Shown: one piece after another, positions 10,042-19,302 of the stretch
Numbering within the stretch: the first letter of the stretch is position 1
Layout: each line of letters starts with the position of its first letter
From: Pseudomonadota bacterium
Lineage (GTDB): Bacteria; Pseudomonadota; Gammaproteobacteria; Burkholderiales; Thiobacillaceae
DNA: 64,000 nucleotides
Direction of reading: 5' to 3'
NCBI GenBank assembly: GCA_021820845.1
Contig: JAKADC010000003.1
Coordinates: 1-64,000 of the forward strand
Notes under the pieces: model-generated
What the model was told of the DNA's origin: nothing
Seen by the model: the letters and a program-made list of their open reading frames with translations, nothing else
Database searches by the model: none
Translations under genes and position numbers: made by a program

Positions 10042-11037
10042 ATGGCAGCAGACACACTCAAGGCGGGCCCCGCGACCGGGCTCAGGGCAGGCATTGTCGG
10101 CGCGGGCATCGCCGGCGCGAGTTGCGCCGGCACGCTGGCCGCCGCGGGTTGGGACGTCGAAATCTTCGACGAGGCCCGCGGCGCGGGCGGGCGACTGTCG
10201 ACCCTGCACACGCAAGGCGGCTGGGCGACGCTGGGGACGCCCTTCATTTCCGCCAAGCGTGAGCCTTTCCGCAGCCAGTTGCGCGACTGGGTCCGCCACG
10301 GGTGGGTCGCCCCGGTGCGGGGCAAGGTCTGGCAGGGGCGGGCGACCGTCTCGTGGGCGCAGGCGCAATTGCAGAACCAGTTCCGCCCCGCCGTCGAGCC
10401 GTCGCAGCTCGTCGAGAAGCTGCTCGGCGATGCGCGGCTGCATACCGGGTCGCGGGTGACCGCGCTGCGCCCGCGCAGCCTTGTCTTCGAAAACGGCGAG
10501 GTCCGTGACGGCTACGACTGCGTGATCTGCAGCGTGCCCGCCGCGCAGGCGATTTCCATGCTGGACGCGCTGCCGCTGCTGCGCGAGCGGCTCGACGCGG
10601 TGCGCTATCGCCCGATCTGGTCGTTCCTGATGCGCTGGGAAGGCGGCCCCGCGGTGGACGTCATCAAGTTCGACGATCATCTGCTGAACCTGGCGGCGCG
10701 TCAGACCAGCGGCGGCCCGGACCTGTGGGCCGTCCACAGCAGCCACGAGTTCGCCGAAACCTATCTCGAGGCCTCCGAGATGGAAGCGAGCAACCGCGCC
10801 GCGTCGGCGCTCATGGGGCTGCTGGGGTTGCCGTGGCCGGTCGAAATCGAGGCCTCCCATCTGTGGCGCCATGCGCGTCCGAACACCAAGGTCGGCGGCT
10901 TCTGGGTGAGCGATCGCGAAAACCGCGTGGCGTTGATTGGCGACGGCATCGCCGGCGTGGGCGTCGAACGCGCCTGGGAAAGCGGCGTGCGGCTCGCCCA
11001 GGCGCTGGTGCAGGCGCGCGAAGAACTTCTGCTCTAG
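10042..11037 (+). CDS. FAD-dependent amine-oxidase/renalase-like oxidoreductase
   Basis: A 331-residue flavoprotein. The dinucleotide motif GIVGAGIAGASCAGTL is at about residues 17-32, EIFDEARGAGGRLST (the GRxxT-type second FAD motif) follows, and a C-terminal FAD site VALIGDGIAGVGVERAWESG is near residue 300. The layout matches the NAD(P)/FAD-dependent oxidoreductases related to renalase and amine oxidases. The Shine-Dalgarno before the ATG is weak (AAGAA). It is separated from the GNAT gene by 138 bp with no recognisable gene. Substrate unknown. Confidence 0.8.
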   Translation: MAADTLKAGPATGLRAGIVGAGIAGASCAGTLAAAGWDVEIFDEARGAGGRLSTLHTQGGWATLGTPFISAKREPFRSQLRDWVRHGWVAPVRGKVWQGRATVSWAQAQLQNQFRPAVEPSQLVEKLLGDARLHTGSRVTALRPRSLVFENGEVRDGYDCVICSVPAAQAISMLDALPLLRERLDAVRYRPIWSFLMRWEGGPAVDVIKFDDHLLNLAARQTSGGPDLWAVHSSHEFAETYLEASEMEASNRAASALMGLLGLPWPVEIEASHLWRHARPNTKVGGFWVSDRENRVALIGDGIAGVGVERAWESGVRLAQALVQAREELLL

Positions 11038-11063
11038 AAAAAGCGCGGCCGGCGGAAGCCGGC
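11038..11063 (-). terminator. Intrinsic terminator for the cbpA-cbpM operon
   Basis: Read leftward after the cbpM stop, GCCGGC, a TTCC loop and GCCGGC form a hairpin (11048-11063) followed by CGCGC and a run of five T at 11038-11042. The geometry is that of a Rho-independent terminator, with a small mismatch at the base of the stem. Confidence 0.65.
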
Positions 11064-11067
11064 GCGA

Positions 11068-11373
11068 TCAGGCGACGCCGGTTCCGATTCGCGCGCGCAG
11101 CGCATCCATCTCTTCGAGCAGGTCGGCCATCAGGGCAGCGAGTTCCGGCACGGCGTCGAAATCACGCTCGAGCTCCCGCATGCGACGCGCGCGCAACAGG
11201 GCGGCGCCGGAGAATCGCCAGGTGCCGCCCACGCTTTCCGTGTGGGGAAAGAGACCTTCCTCGATGTGACGGATGAGCCAGCCCGGCTCAACGCTGCACG
11301 CGGCGGCGACCTGTTCCAGCGTCAGCCAGGAATCTTCCATGAGACAGCCGATGAGAACGTCGTCGTCACGCAT
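11068..11373 (-). CDS. cbpM: Chaperone modulatory protein CbpM
   Basis: A 101-residue MerR-like protein: LTLEQVAAACSVEPGWLIRHIEEGLFPH is the helix-turn-helix part, followed by a long C-terminal helix (MRELERDFDAVPELAALMADLLEEMDALRARIG broken over two turns). In E. coli CbpM binds the J-domain of CbpA and inhibits both its co-chaperone and DNA-binding activity. It lies three bases after cbpA, the usual cbpAM order. Confidence 0.9.
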   Translation of the reverse strand: MRDDDVLIGCLMEDSWLTLEQVAAACSVEPGWLIRHIEEGLFPHTESVGGTWRFSGAALLRARRMRELERDFDAVPELAALMADLLEEMDALRARIGTGVA

Positions 11374-11376
11374 GGC

Positions 11377-12330
11377 TCAGGCCCCTTCCTGCGCGCGCGG
11401 ATCGAACGCCAGCTCGCGCGCCATGCTCTCGTACAGTTCCCGCGCCTTCGGGGTCGTGGCCGGCGGCAGCACGACCTGGAGGTCGAGCAGCAGGTCGCCG
11501 GGCGGCTGTCCGGGAATGCCGTGGCCGCGCACGCGCAGCTGCCGTCCGCTCTGCGCACCTTCGGGAATGCGCACCTTCACGCTGCCGTGCGGCAGCGGCA
11601 CCGAAACGACGGCGCCCAGCGCCGCCTCCCACGGGGCCACGGGCAGGGTCCGGTGCAGGTCGCGGCCGTCCGGACGGAAGCTGCGGTGTGGCCGGAACTG
11701 CACTTCGAGCAGGAGGTCGCCCGCGGGCGCGCCGCCTGTGCCGGGTTCTCCCTGCCCGGCGAGGCGAATCACCTGGCCGGCATACACGCCGCGGGGGATC
11801 TTCACGTTGAGTGTTCGCGTTTCGAGGTGAACCCGGCCCTGCGCGTCCACTTTCGGAACCCGCAGCGAAATCTGACGGGTGGCGCCGCTGAAGGCGTCTT
11901 CCAGATCGAGCATGACCTTGGCGTGGTGATCCTGGCCCTGTGCGCGGAACGCGCCGCCGGCCCGCCGTGCGCCGCCGTGCGCGCCGCCCATGCGGCCGAA
12001 CAGCTCGGCAAAGAAGTCGCTGAAGCCGGCGGCTTCGTGAGGGGAATAGCCCTCGCCGGTGAACTCGAATCCGGCGTCCCAGTCCGGCGGCGGCCGGAAA
12101 TCCTCACCCGGGTGCCGCCCGCGTCCGAGCTGGTCGTAGGCGGCGCGCTTTTCGGGGTCCGACAGGACGGCGTTGGCCTCGTTCACCTCCTTCATGCGCA
12201 GTTCCGCATCCGGTTCCTTGGAAATATCCGGGTGATACTTGCGCGCCAGCTTGCGGAAGGCCTTCTTGATGTCGTCCGCGGTGGCATCATGCGGCACGCC
12301 CAGCGTCTCGTAGTAGTCCTTGAATTGCAT
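11377..12330 (-). CDS. cbpA: Curved-DNA-binding DnaJ-type co-chaperone CbpA
   Basis: A 317-residue J-domain protein without the zinc-finger region. The J-domain spans residues 1-70 with the invariant HPD in [10 protein letters not shown] Gly/Phe-rich linker follows ([15 protein letters not shown]), then two beta-rich DnaJ C-terminal domains from about residue 125. It stimulates DnaK and can bind curved DNA. AAGGA seven bases before the ATG at 12330 supports this start rather than the longer open frame. It is followed directly by cbpM. Confidence 0.94.
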   Translation of the reverse strand: MQFKDYYETLGVPHDATADDIKKAFRKLARKYHPDISKEPDAELRMKEVNEANAVLSDPEKRAAYDQLGRGRHPGEDFRPPPDWDAGFEFTGEGYSPHEAAGFSDFFAELFGRMGGAHGGARRAGGAFRAQGQDHHAKVMLDLEDAFSGATRQISLRVPKVDAQGRVHLETRTLNVKIPRGVYAGQVIRLAGQGEPGTGGAPAGDLLLEVQFRPHRSFRPDGRDLHRTLPVAPWEAALGAVVSVPLPHGSVKVRIPEGAQSGRQLRVRGHGIPGQPPGDLLLDLQVVLPPATTPKARELYESMARELAFDPRAQEGA

Positions 12331-12453
12331 CCGGTTTCCTTTTTTGCTGCGATGCGTATTTCTGTTTATAGGTGACGCGCCGAGTACACCTGACTTCGAT
12401 CGGAGACGCGCCGCCACGCCTTCCGTTCGGCGCAGCTCGCGGCGCGACGCGCG

Positions 12454-13338
12454 TCAGGAATCGGCGATGACGTACCGGTTGCGGCCGCCGCGCTTTCCGT
12501 CGTAGAGCGCCATGTCCGCGCGCTTGATGGCGCTCGCCAGATCTTCCCGCTCGCCGGCGAGCGCCAGTCCCAGCGTGACGGTCAGCCTCAGGATTTCCCC
12601 GTCGTCGATCTGCACGGGCGTGGAGCCGACGGTTGCGAGGACGCGTCGCGCCGATTTGCGGGCCTCGGGCGCGGATTTGCATTTCAGCAGCCAGAGGAAT
12701 TCCTCGCCGCCGTAGCGGTAGAGCGGCTCGTCTTCGCGAAGCGTCCGCTTCAGCGTATCGGCCAGCTGGCGCAAGACCTCGTCGCCTACCGGATGGCCGT
12801 AGGTATCGTTGATCGGCTTGAAGTGATCGACGTCGATGATCGCCAGGTACAGCAGCGTGCGGTTGCGTCGCGCCTCCTTCTGATACAGGGCGAAGTCGCT
12901 CTCGATGCTGTAGCGCCCCGGCAGGCGGGTCAGCGGGTCGAGGCGCACCGCGCGCGCGAGAATGAGCGTCTTGAAGCGCGCCAGCAGGCCGAGCAGTTCG
13001 GACTGCGACGCCTCGAATGCGTCGAGGTCGCGTTCGCACCCCGGCCGCGCGCCCATCACGTCTTCGCAGATCGACCGGATGGCGTCGTGCATCGTTCGAT
13101 GCATCGCGTCGACGCGGTTCGTCGCGTCCGGGTCCAGCATCTCGAAGTAGCCCCGGTTCGCCGCGAACCAGCCGCCGAAGCGGCACAGCGTGTGCGCTTG
13201 CGGATCGAGCACGTCGTCGCCGGGCGTCGAGCGCAATACGGCGCAGCGTACGATCCGGCGCGTCCAGTTCATGTGCGCCTCGACGGCGGCATCGAGCTCG
13301 TCGATGACGAAATCGGTTTCTGCGGGCAGATCAGGCAT
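12454..13338 (-). CDS. dgcZ: Diguanylate cyclase with N-terminal CZB zinc-sensing domain (DgcZ-like)
   Basis: Makes cyclic di-GMP. The 294-residue protein matches E. coli DgcZ (YdeH) in length and order. The N-terminal chemoreceptor zinc-binding domain has His22, Cys52, His80 and His84 as apparent zinc ligands (AHMNW, LCRFGGW, MHRTMH). A GGDEF domain follows with DPLTRLPGR near 134, IDVDHFKPINDTYGH near 168 and active-site GGEEF at about 210-214. In E. coli zinc binding to CZB inhibits the cyclase, so a similar zinc response is inferred. It sits 93 bp after the FGE-like gene on the same strand. Confidence 0.9.
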   Translation of the reverse strand: MPDLPAETDFVIDELDAAVEAHMNWTRRIVRCAVLRSTPGDDVLDPQAHTLCRFGGWFAANRGYFEMLDPDATNRVDAMHRTMHDAIRSICEDVMGARPGCERDLDAFEASQSELLGLLARFKTLILARAVRLDPLTRLPGRYSIESDFALYQKEARRNRTLLYLAIIDVDHFKPINDTYGHPVGDEVLRQLADTLKRTLREDEPLYRYGGEEFLWLLKCKSAPEARKSARRVLATVGSTPVQIDDGEILRLTVTLGLALAGEREDLASAIKRADMALYDGKRGGRNRYVIADS

Positions 13339-13431
13339 GGGATGGCGCGCCGGCGGTGATCGATCGGGCGCCGCGCGCGTGATCTGGATGAGATGATGTT
13401 GCCGCGTGCAAAAGGATGCTCCGCGACGCGC

Positions 13432-14304
13432 TCACATTTCGCGTGCCACGCGAAAGCCCAGGTTGAGATCCAGTTCGTTCTCCAGTCTGCGGCGACGCGC
13501 TGCGGCGCGGCAGTCCTCGGGGCCGTCGAACCAGGAGCCGCCCTTGGTGACGACGGCTTGCGGCCTGCCGCGTCCGGGCCGCTCGGGCAGGCTGGCGTGG
13601 TCGCGGGTCCAGGGGCTCGCGGTGAATTCCCACACGTTGCCGGCCATGTCGTGCAGACCCCAGCGGTTGGGGCGCAGCATCCCCACTTCCATCGCGCCGC
13701 AGCGGACGAAGCAGCGCGACAACAGGCGGGGCCGCCGGGGACGCGTGGCATCGAATCCCTGGCTGGCGTTGTAGAGCGCGTCGGCCGGCGTGATGCGGTC
13801 GCCGTGCGCGTACGCGCTCGCGCGGCCGGCGCGGCAGGCGTATTCCCATTCCAGTTCGGTGGGCAGGCGATAGCGCTCGCCGCTCTCTTTGGAGAGCCAG
13901 GCGCAGTAGTCGCGCGCCTCGGTCTGCCGGACGTTGATGACGGGCTTGCGGCCGGACAGCCACACCAGCTCCGCGCGCGGTCGCCAGCCCGTCGCGCGGG
14001 CATACGCCTCGAATTCTTCCGTCGTGACCGGGTACACGCCGATCGCGAAGCCGCGCTCGATCAGCGCGGTGCGGCGCGGGCGGTCCTGCGCGGGCGCGGC
14101 TTCCTTCGGCGCCGCGCCGTACTCGAAGGCGCCGGCGGGAATGACGGCCAGTTCCGGGGCGGTCGAGCCGCCGGAGAGGGTGTCCCGAAAGCGGGTGTCG
14201 GAGCGGCCGAGCGCGTGGGCCGCGTTCACCTGCAGCGCGATCAGTTCGCCTTCGTGCAAGGCAAAGGTGTCGGGCAGGGCAGTGGGGATTCGATCGAGAT
14301 TCAT
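13432..14304 (-). CDS. Formylglycine-generating-enzyme-fold (SUMF1-like) protein
   Basis: A 290-residue protein made essentially of the FGE-sulfatase domain: IPAGAFEYG at about residue 55, YPVTTEEFEAYARATG, YRLPTELEWEYACRAG near 148, NRWGLHDMAGNVWEFTASPW near 215 and GGSWFDGPEDCRAAAR with a C-terminal LGFRVARE. The cysteine five residues before the retained Cys, which forms the catalytic pair in true formylglycine-generating enzymes, is absent (the position is Asp). Sulfatase activation is therefore doubtful. It is divergent from a CHASE-GGDEF cyclase and upstream of dgcZ. Function unknown. Confidence 0.8.
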   Translation of the reverse strand: MNLDRIPTALPDTFALHEGELIALQVNAAHALGRSDTRFRDTLSGGSTAPELAVIPAGAFEYGAAPKEAAPAQDRPRRTALIERGFAIGVYPVTTEEFEAYARATGWRPRAELVWLSGRKPVINVRQTEARDYCAWLSKESGERYRLPTELEWEYACRAGRASAYAHGDRITPADALYNASQGFDATRPRRPRLLSRCFVRCGAMEVGMLRPNRWGLHDMAGNVWEFTASPWTRDHASLPERPGRGRPQAVVTKGGSWFDGPEDCRAAARRRRLENELDLNLGFRVAREM

Positions 14305-14430
14305 GTCTGCGGCCGGAAGGTGCGTTAAACGGAATTATGCCAGTTCCTTTTTTCACCTGGATGCCCCAGATGGCGGGGCCTTACGCGCATATCAGACCTT
14401 TCTTACAGCGTGGATATCCGGTATCGGGGG

Positions 14431-16566
14431 ATGATGCGGTCAAAGAAAAAAGGCAAGAGAAGGAGGGGCGGGCGCACTCGTCGGGGAGCGGCACCCGCAC
14501 GCAGCACGGCTGCCTCTGCTGTCCCCGCTCGTTTTCCGGTAAGCGCCAACGGAGGGACAGTCATCATCGAAGACGAAGCGGCAGAACCGCATATCCCGGC
14601 ACGCACGACGCACGCTTCCGGCCTGCGGCGGATCAGCACGCTGCTCGATCGGGAGTCGGTCGCCTGGGCGACGCTCGTCATCACCCTGATTCTTACCGTC
14701 GCCTTGTGGCGTTTTTCGGACCTGGAGTTCGTCCGGCGCGCCGACGAGGCCTTTCAGCTCGACGTCGACAAGCTGACGCGGCTCCTCGGCAACGACGTGC
14801 AGGACTACGAACAGGTCCTGCGCGGCGGCGCGGCGCTTTTCGAGGCGAGCGGCAGGGCGAGCCGCGAAGAATGGCGCCGCTACGTCAGGACGCTGGCGCT
14901 CGGGCAATCCTTTCCCGGAATCCAGGACGCGGGATACGCCCCGGTGACACCGCGCGGCGCCGCTTTCCGCTCAGGGGACGGGTTCGATGCGGCGATCCGC
15001 CCTGTCGGCGATCGCGTCCCGCACGGCGGCGTTCTTTACACCGGGCCCTTCGACGCGTTGAATCTGCCCGCATCCGGCCAGGACCTGCGCGCCAATCCGG
15101 TTCTCGGCGAGGCGATGGACCGCGCGCGCGACACCGGGCGGCCCGCGGTATCGGGCAAGATCATGCTGGCGCCGACAGCCGGCGCGCAGGGCAAAGCTGC
15201 TTTTCTGATGTTCGTTCCCGTGTATCGCGACGGGTTGCCCGGCGATACGACGGCTGCACGGCGCGATGCGTTGACCGGGTTCGTATACAGCCCGTTTCGA
15301 GCGGCCGACCTGCTGTCGCCCCGATTCGTCGGCCCCGTGCGGAGCCTGGAAATCGAGGTCTTCGACGGCGAACCCGCGCCGTCGAACCTGCTGTTTTCCT
15401 CTTCGGGCTACGTGCACGGCACTCATCGCGTGACCGAGAGAGCGCTTGACGTCGGCGGCCGCGCCTGGACGGTGCGCGTGAAGAGCACACCCCGGTTCGA
15501 GGCGGGCACGCGAAGCAGCCAGCCGGAAATCATCCTGTTCGGCGGCCTGACGCTCGATCTGCTGCTTTTCTCCATGCTGTACATGAACGCGCGCCACCGC
15601 CGGGCCATGCGCGCGGTGGCCAGGAAGCTCGAGCAGAGCCTGGAGAGCTTCAGGACGCTGGTCGAGAACGTGCCCGGGGCGGTGTTCCGTTCTGAGGTCG
15701 GGTCGCCGCGGCCCGTCCTGCAGCTTAGCCACGGCGTCCACGCGCTCACCGGCGAGCCGCCCGAGCGCTTTCTGTCCGGGGCCCTCTCCTACGCCGACCT
15801 GATCCATCCCGACGACAGGGCGATGGTCAGCACCACGGTCGCCGAGGCGATCGCGAGGCGCGGACTCTACAATATCGAGTACCGCATCCGGACCGCCGAC
15901 GGCTTTACCCGCTGGGTCAGCGAACGCGGCCGCGTGAGCGCCGACCAGGCGGGTCGCACGCGCTGGCTCGACGGTCTCATCTTGGACGTGACCGAGCGCA
16001 AGGCCGCGGAAATCATGATCCGCGACCTCGCGTTCAACGACCCCCTGACCGGCCTGCCCAATCGACGCCTATTTCTCGACCGCCTCGAGCATCAGCTTGC
16101 CGCGAGCAGCCGCACGGGTCAGCACGGCGCGCTGCTGTTCATCGACATGGACGAGTTCAAGTCGATCAACGACACATTCGGTCACGAGGCCGGCGATGAG
16201 GTGCTCAACGAGGTGGCCCGTCGCCTGGTCGCGAGCGTCAGAGAGAGCGATACCGTCGCGCGCCTCGGCGGAGACGAGTTCGTCGTCATCCTGGACAACC
16301 TCGGCGACACGGCCCATGCCGCGTGCGCCGAGGCCGGCGAACTCGGCTACAAGATCCTGGTCAGGCTCGCGCAGCCCTACCGGGTGGGCGAGCGTCTCCT
16401 CAACAGCACGCCGAGCATCGGCATCATGCCGTTCTGCGGCCATGCGTTCTCGCCCGACGAATTGCTGCGGCGCGCCGATCAGGCGATGTACAAGGCCAAG
16501 TCGGCGGGACGCAACCGGCTCCAGTTCTATGAGGCGCATTCGCCGGCCGCGGCGCTGGTCGGCTGA
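14431..16566 (+). CDS. CHASE-PAS-GGDEF membrane diguanylate cyclase
   Basis: About 711 residues: a strongly basic N-terminus, a membrane helix (WATLVITLILTVALWRF), a periplasmic CHASE domain, a second helix (IILFGGLTLDLLLFSMLY), a PAS/PAC domain (VENVPGAVFRSE to DGLILDVTERKAAE) and a GGDEF domain with DPLTGLPNRRLFLDRL, IDMDEFKSINDTFGHEAGDEVL and the active RLGGDEFVVIL. No EAL domain follows, so it should only make cyclic di-GMP in response to an extracellular ligand and a cytoplasmic PAS signal. The start is uncertain: GTG at 14410 and ATGs at 14431 and 14434 are all possible. Confidence 0.88.
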   Translation: MMRSKKKGKRRRGGRTRRGAAPARSTAASAVPARFPVSANGGTVIIEDEAAEPHIPARTTHASGLRRISTLLDRESVAWATLVITLILTVALWRFSDLEFVRRADEAFQLDVDKLTRLLGNDVQDYEQVLRGGAALFEASGRASREEWRRYVRTLALGQSFPGIQDAGYAPVTPRGAAFRSGDGFDAAIRPVGDRVPHGGVLYTGPFDALNLPASGQDLRANPVLGEAMDRARDTGRPAVSGKIMLAPTAGAQGKAAFLMFVPVYRDGLPGDTTAARRDALTGFVYSPFRAADLLSPRFVGPVRSLEIEVFDGEPAPSNLLFSSSGYVHGTHRVTERALDVGGRAWTVRVKSTPRFEAGTRSSQPEIILFGGLTLDLLLFSMLYMNARHRRAMRAVARKLEQSLESFRTLVENVPGAVFRSEVGSPRPVLQLSHGVHALTGEPPERFLSGALSYADLIHPDDRAMVSTTVAEAIARRGLYNIEYRIRTADGFTRWVSERGRVSADQAGRTRWLDGLILDVTERKAAEIMIRDLAFNDPLTGLPNRRLFLDRLEHQLAASSRTGQHGALLFIDMDEFKSINDTFGHEAGDEVLNEVARRLVASVRESDTVARLGGDEFVVILDNLGDTAHAACAEAGELGYKILVRLAQPYRVGERLLNSTPSIGIMPFCGHAFSPDELLRRADQAMYKAKSAGRNRLQFYEAHSPAAALVG

Positions 16567-16581
16567 GGCGTGCCGCGGCGG

Positions 16582-17316
16582 CTATTCGGAATGCGAGCGG
16601 ACGTAGCGCTGCTCGAGTTCGAGCAGATGGGGCAGAATTTCGGCGTTTCTCTGCACGTGGAAAATAAAGCGCGGCACGTCCTGGCCGGTCGTCTGCGCCA
16701 TGAACGGCTCGCCCCAGAAGCTGAGGAGGGCTTCCGTCCCGCCGCTCAGCTGGCTGTGGGCCAGGATGTAGGAGACCGTTCTGCTCAGGCGGTGCCAGCG
16801 CGGCTCGAGGACCTTCGCACCGCCCGGATACTGGGCGATCCTCGGCTGGATGACTTCCCGCCACAGCGGCTGCTGACTTTCGTCGAGCACGAACTGGATC
16901 GTCGTCACCTGCGGATTGTCGAGCGCCGGGCGCAGCAACGCGTCGAACAGCGGCTGGGGTTTGTACATCGACAGGCAAACGTTGAACCAGATGGTGTCGC
17001 CGCTCATGTGCCGGATGAATCGTTCGTTGGTGGCGCGCAGATGGAGTGGCCCGACCAGGATGACGTCGGGATGCTTGAGCGCAGCCTGCATCCGGTTGAC
17101 CGCGTGGGCCGTGCGGTCCACCTGCTCGGCGGTGAGTTCGTTGCTTCTCGCGTGCCGCATGAAGTTGATGAACAGCAGCGCCATGAGGGCAAGCATGATG
17201 GGCAAGACGATGTGCTCGTCCACCACGTGCAGCAGATGCAGGACGATGGCCGCCACCGCCGCCACGATTCCCGCAATCGCATCCCATTCGAGCTTGAGGA
17301 GCTTTTTCGTCTTCAT
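16582..17316 (-). CDS. Uncharacterised membrane protein with two N-terminal helices
   Basis: I do not recognise this 244-residue protein. Two hydrophobic segments (IAGIVAAVAAIVLHLLHVV and IVLPIMLALMALLFINFM, about residues 14-55) are followed by a soluble domain of about 190 residues. The start at 17316 has GAGG seven bases upstream. It converges with the CHASE-GGDEF gene, 15 bp away. The soluble part mixes helices and strands (VILVGPLHLRATNERFIRHM, VTTIQFVLDES), but I cannot assign a known catalytic motif. Confidence 0.6.
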   Translation of the reverse strand: MKTKKLLKLEWDAIAGIVAAVAAIVLHLLHVVDEHIVLPIMLALMALLFINFMRHARSNELTAEQVDRTAHAVNRMQAALKHPDVILVGPLHLRATNERFIRHMSGDTIWFNVCLSMYKPQPLFDALLRPALDNPQVTTIQFVLDESQQPLWREVIQPRIAQYPGGAKVLEPRWHRLSRTVSYILAHSQLSGGTEALLSFWGEPFMAQTTGQDVPRFIFHVQRNAEILPHLLELEQRYVRSHSE

Positions 17317-17429
17317 CTTTGGCCTCGTACGTCAAACGACAATCCGCGTGTGATGCCTTGACGATAGCCGCACGGCGCCGCGGAGGGCAAGCACGGGCAC
17401 CCGTCGCGGATGCGCTGCGCCGCGGTCCC

Positions 17430-19214
17430 TCAGCGCCGCACCCGGATCACGGTTCCCTCGCGCCGCGGGTCGGCGGCACCGCGCTGTGCGGCGTTCGCCG
17501 TGTCGACGACGACGGCCTGCACCGAGCCGATCGTTTCCCTGCAGCCGTCCGTTCCCGCGTCACCGAGGCCGACGTGTCCCAGTTTTCGCAGCGCGTCCTG
17601 CGTCGCGATGCTGAAGCGCGGCTGCATGAAATCCTGGCCGCCTTCGCAGCTCACCTTGCCGGTTGCGCTCGTGACGGAGAGGCGCGGCGCGTCGATCGCC
17701 TGTTGGATCGTCATGCCGTGGTCGATGAGGTCGAGCGTGACGTTGAGCACGGAGTTGATGATCGTCGCGCCCCCCGGCGAACCGTAGGCGGCGACCGGCT
17801 TGCCGTTTTTCAGCAGCAGCATCGGCGCCATGCTCGAGCGCGGCCGCTTGTACGGCGCGACGTCGTTGGCGCCCGGATTGCCTTCCGCCGCATCGGCGCT
17901 GGGCAGGAAGTTGAAATCGGTCAGCTCGTTGTTGAGGAGAAAGCCGTAGCCGGGAACGGTGATGCCGGAGCCCCAGGTGTATTCGATGGTCGTCGTGTAG
18001 CTCACCATGTTGCCCCAGCGGTCGACGATGGAGAAATGCGTCGTGTGAAGGCTTTCTTCGCGTGCACGCGCCGGTTTCGGCCGCGCGGCCGCAGACGTAT
18101 CCCACGGCGCGAGGTCGCCGGCCTGCGGCGTCTCCATGCGGCGCCCGGGCTGGATGAGGGCGGCGCGCGCGGCCAGATAGTCGGGGTTGAGCAGGGCGCG
18201 CTGCGGCACCGGCGCCGCGTCGTCGTCGCCGATCCATACGGCGCGATCGGCGAAGGCGAGGCGCATCGCCTCGATCATCGCATGCAGGGTTTTAGCGCTG
18301 CCGAAGCCATAGCCCTGAGCCGCGTCGCCGAGCGGAAACCGTTCGAGCAACTTCAGGATCTCGAGCACGGTGAGGCCGCCGGAGGAGGGCGGCGGCATGG
18401 TCGCGAGCGTCCAGCCGCGATAATGGCCGATGAGCGGCCGGCGGATCGTCGCCTGGTACTGCGCCAGGTCGGTGAGCGTCATGCGGCCGCGGCCTGCTTC
18501 GCCGAGTTCGCCACGCGTGCGGCGTTGCGCCGCGACGATGGCCTGGGCGATCGGGCCCCGGTAGAAGGCGTCCGGTCCCTTCGAAGCGATCAGCCGGAAA
18601 GTCTTTGCCAGATCGGGCTGCACGAGCCAGTCGCCCTCGGCGAGCGGCACGCCTCCGGGGCGGAAGGTCGCGGCGGTTTCGGGCTGGATCCCCGTGCGGT
18701 CGTCGTCGTTCGCGATGTCGGCGGCGAGGAAGCGGTTGACGCGAAAGCCGTGTTCCGCGAGTTCGATCGCGGGTGCAAGCGTCTCGGCCAGTTTCATCGT
18801 GCCCCACCGGCGCAGCGCGGTGTCGATGCCGGCGAGCGTGCCGGGCACGCCGACGGCGAGGCCGCTGGTGGAGGCTTTCTGAAATTCCATCGGCAGGCCG
18901 TCGGGCGCGAACATGTCGGCCCGAGCCGCCGCCGGGGCGCGTTCGCGCGAGTCGACGAAGAATGTCTCGCCGGTCCTTGCCAGATACACCAGCATGAAGC
19001 CGCCGCCGCCGAGGCCGGACGACTGCGGCTCGACCACGTTCAGCGCAAACTGCACCGCGGCCGCGGCATCGATGGCGTTGCCGCCCCGTGCCAGGATGCG
19101 CGCGCCCGCCGCCGCGGCGGCCGGCTGCGACACCGCCACGACGCCATCGGGCGACGCGGCCAGCACGGGAGAGGACAACAGCCAGAGGACGAGCCAGCGT
19201 GCGATGCGGTGCAT
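17430..19214 (-). CDS. ggt: Gamma-glutamyltranspeptidase
   Basis: Secreted, self-cleaving N-terminal-nucleophile hydrolase that attacks glutathione and other gamma-glutamyl compounds. The 594-residue precursor has a signal peptide (WLVLWLLSSPVLAA), RGGNAIDAAAAVQFALNVVEPQSSGLGGGGF near residue 40 split over the substrate fold, and the autocleavage and catalytic threonine in LHTTHFSIVD near residue 390, where E. coli GGT also has it. PRSSMAPMLL and SPGGATIINSVLNV further on complete the small subunit. The ATG at 19214 begins a good signal peptide; the longer upstream frame does not. It lies downstream of nnrS on the same strand. Confidence 0.93.
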   Translation of the reverse strand: MHRIARWLVLWLLSSPVLAASPDGVVAVSQPAAAAAGARILARGGNAIDAAAAVQFALNVVEPQSSGLGGGGFMLVYLARTGETFFVDSRERAPAAARADMFAPDGLPMEFQKASTSGLAVGVPGTLAGIDTALRRWGTMKLAETLAPAIELAEHGFRVNRFLAADIANDDDRTGIQPETAATFRPGGVPLAEGDWLVQPDLAKTFRLIASKGPDAFYRGPIAQAIVAAQRRTRGELGEAGRGRMTLTDLAQYQATIRRPLIGHYRGWTLATMPPPSSGGLTVLEILKLLERFPLGDAAQGYGFGSAKTLHAMIEAMRLAFADRAVWIGDDDAAPVPQRALLNPDYLAARAALIQPGRRMETPQAGDLAPWDTSAAARPKPARAREESLHTTHFSIVDRWGNMVSYTTTIEYTWGSGITVPGYGFLLNNELTDFNFLPSADAAEGNPGANDVAPYKRPRSSMAPMLLLKNGKPVAAYGSPGGATIINSVLNVTLDLIDHGMTIQQAIDAPRLSVTSATGKVSCEGGQDFMQPRFSIATQDALRKLGHVGLGDAGTDGCRETIGSVQAVVVDTANAAQRGAADPRREGTVIRVRR

Positions 19215-19302
19215 GGGACAGAGCCGGGACGGGGCGGGAGAGAAGGCGTCAGGCGGAGCCTGCACCGGTTTGGCGGCGCGCGTCAATGCGCGGGCGTTTT
19301 TT

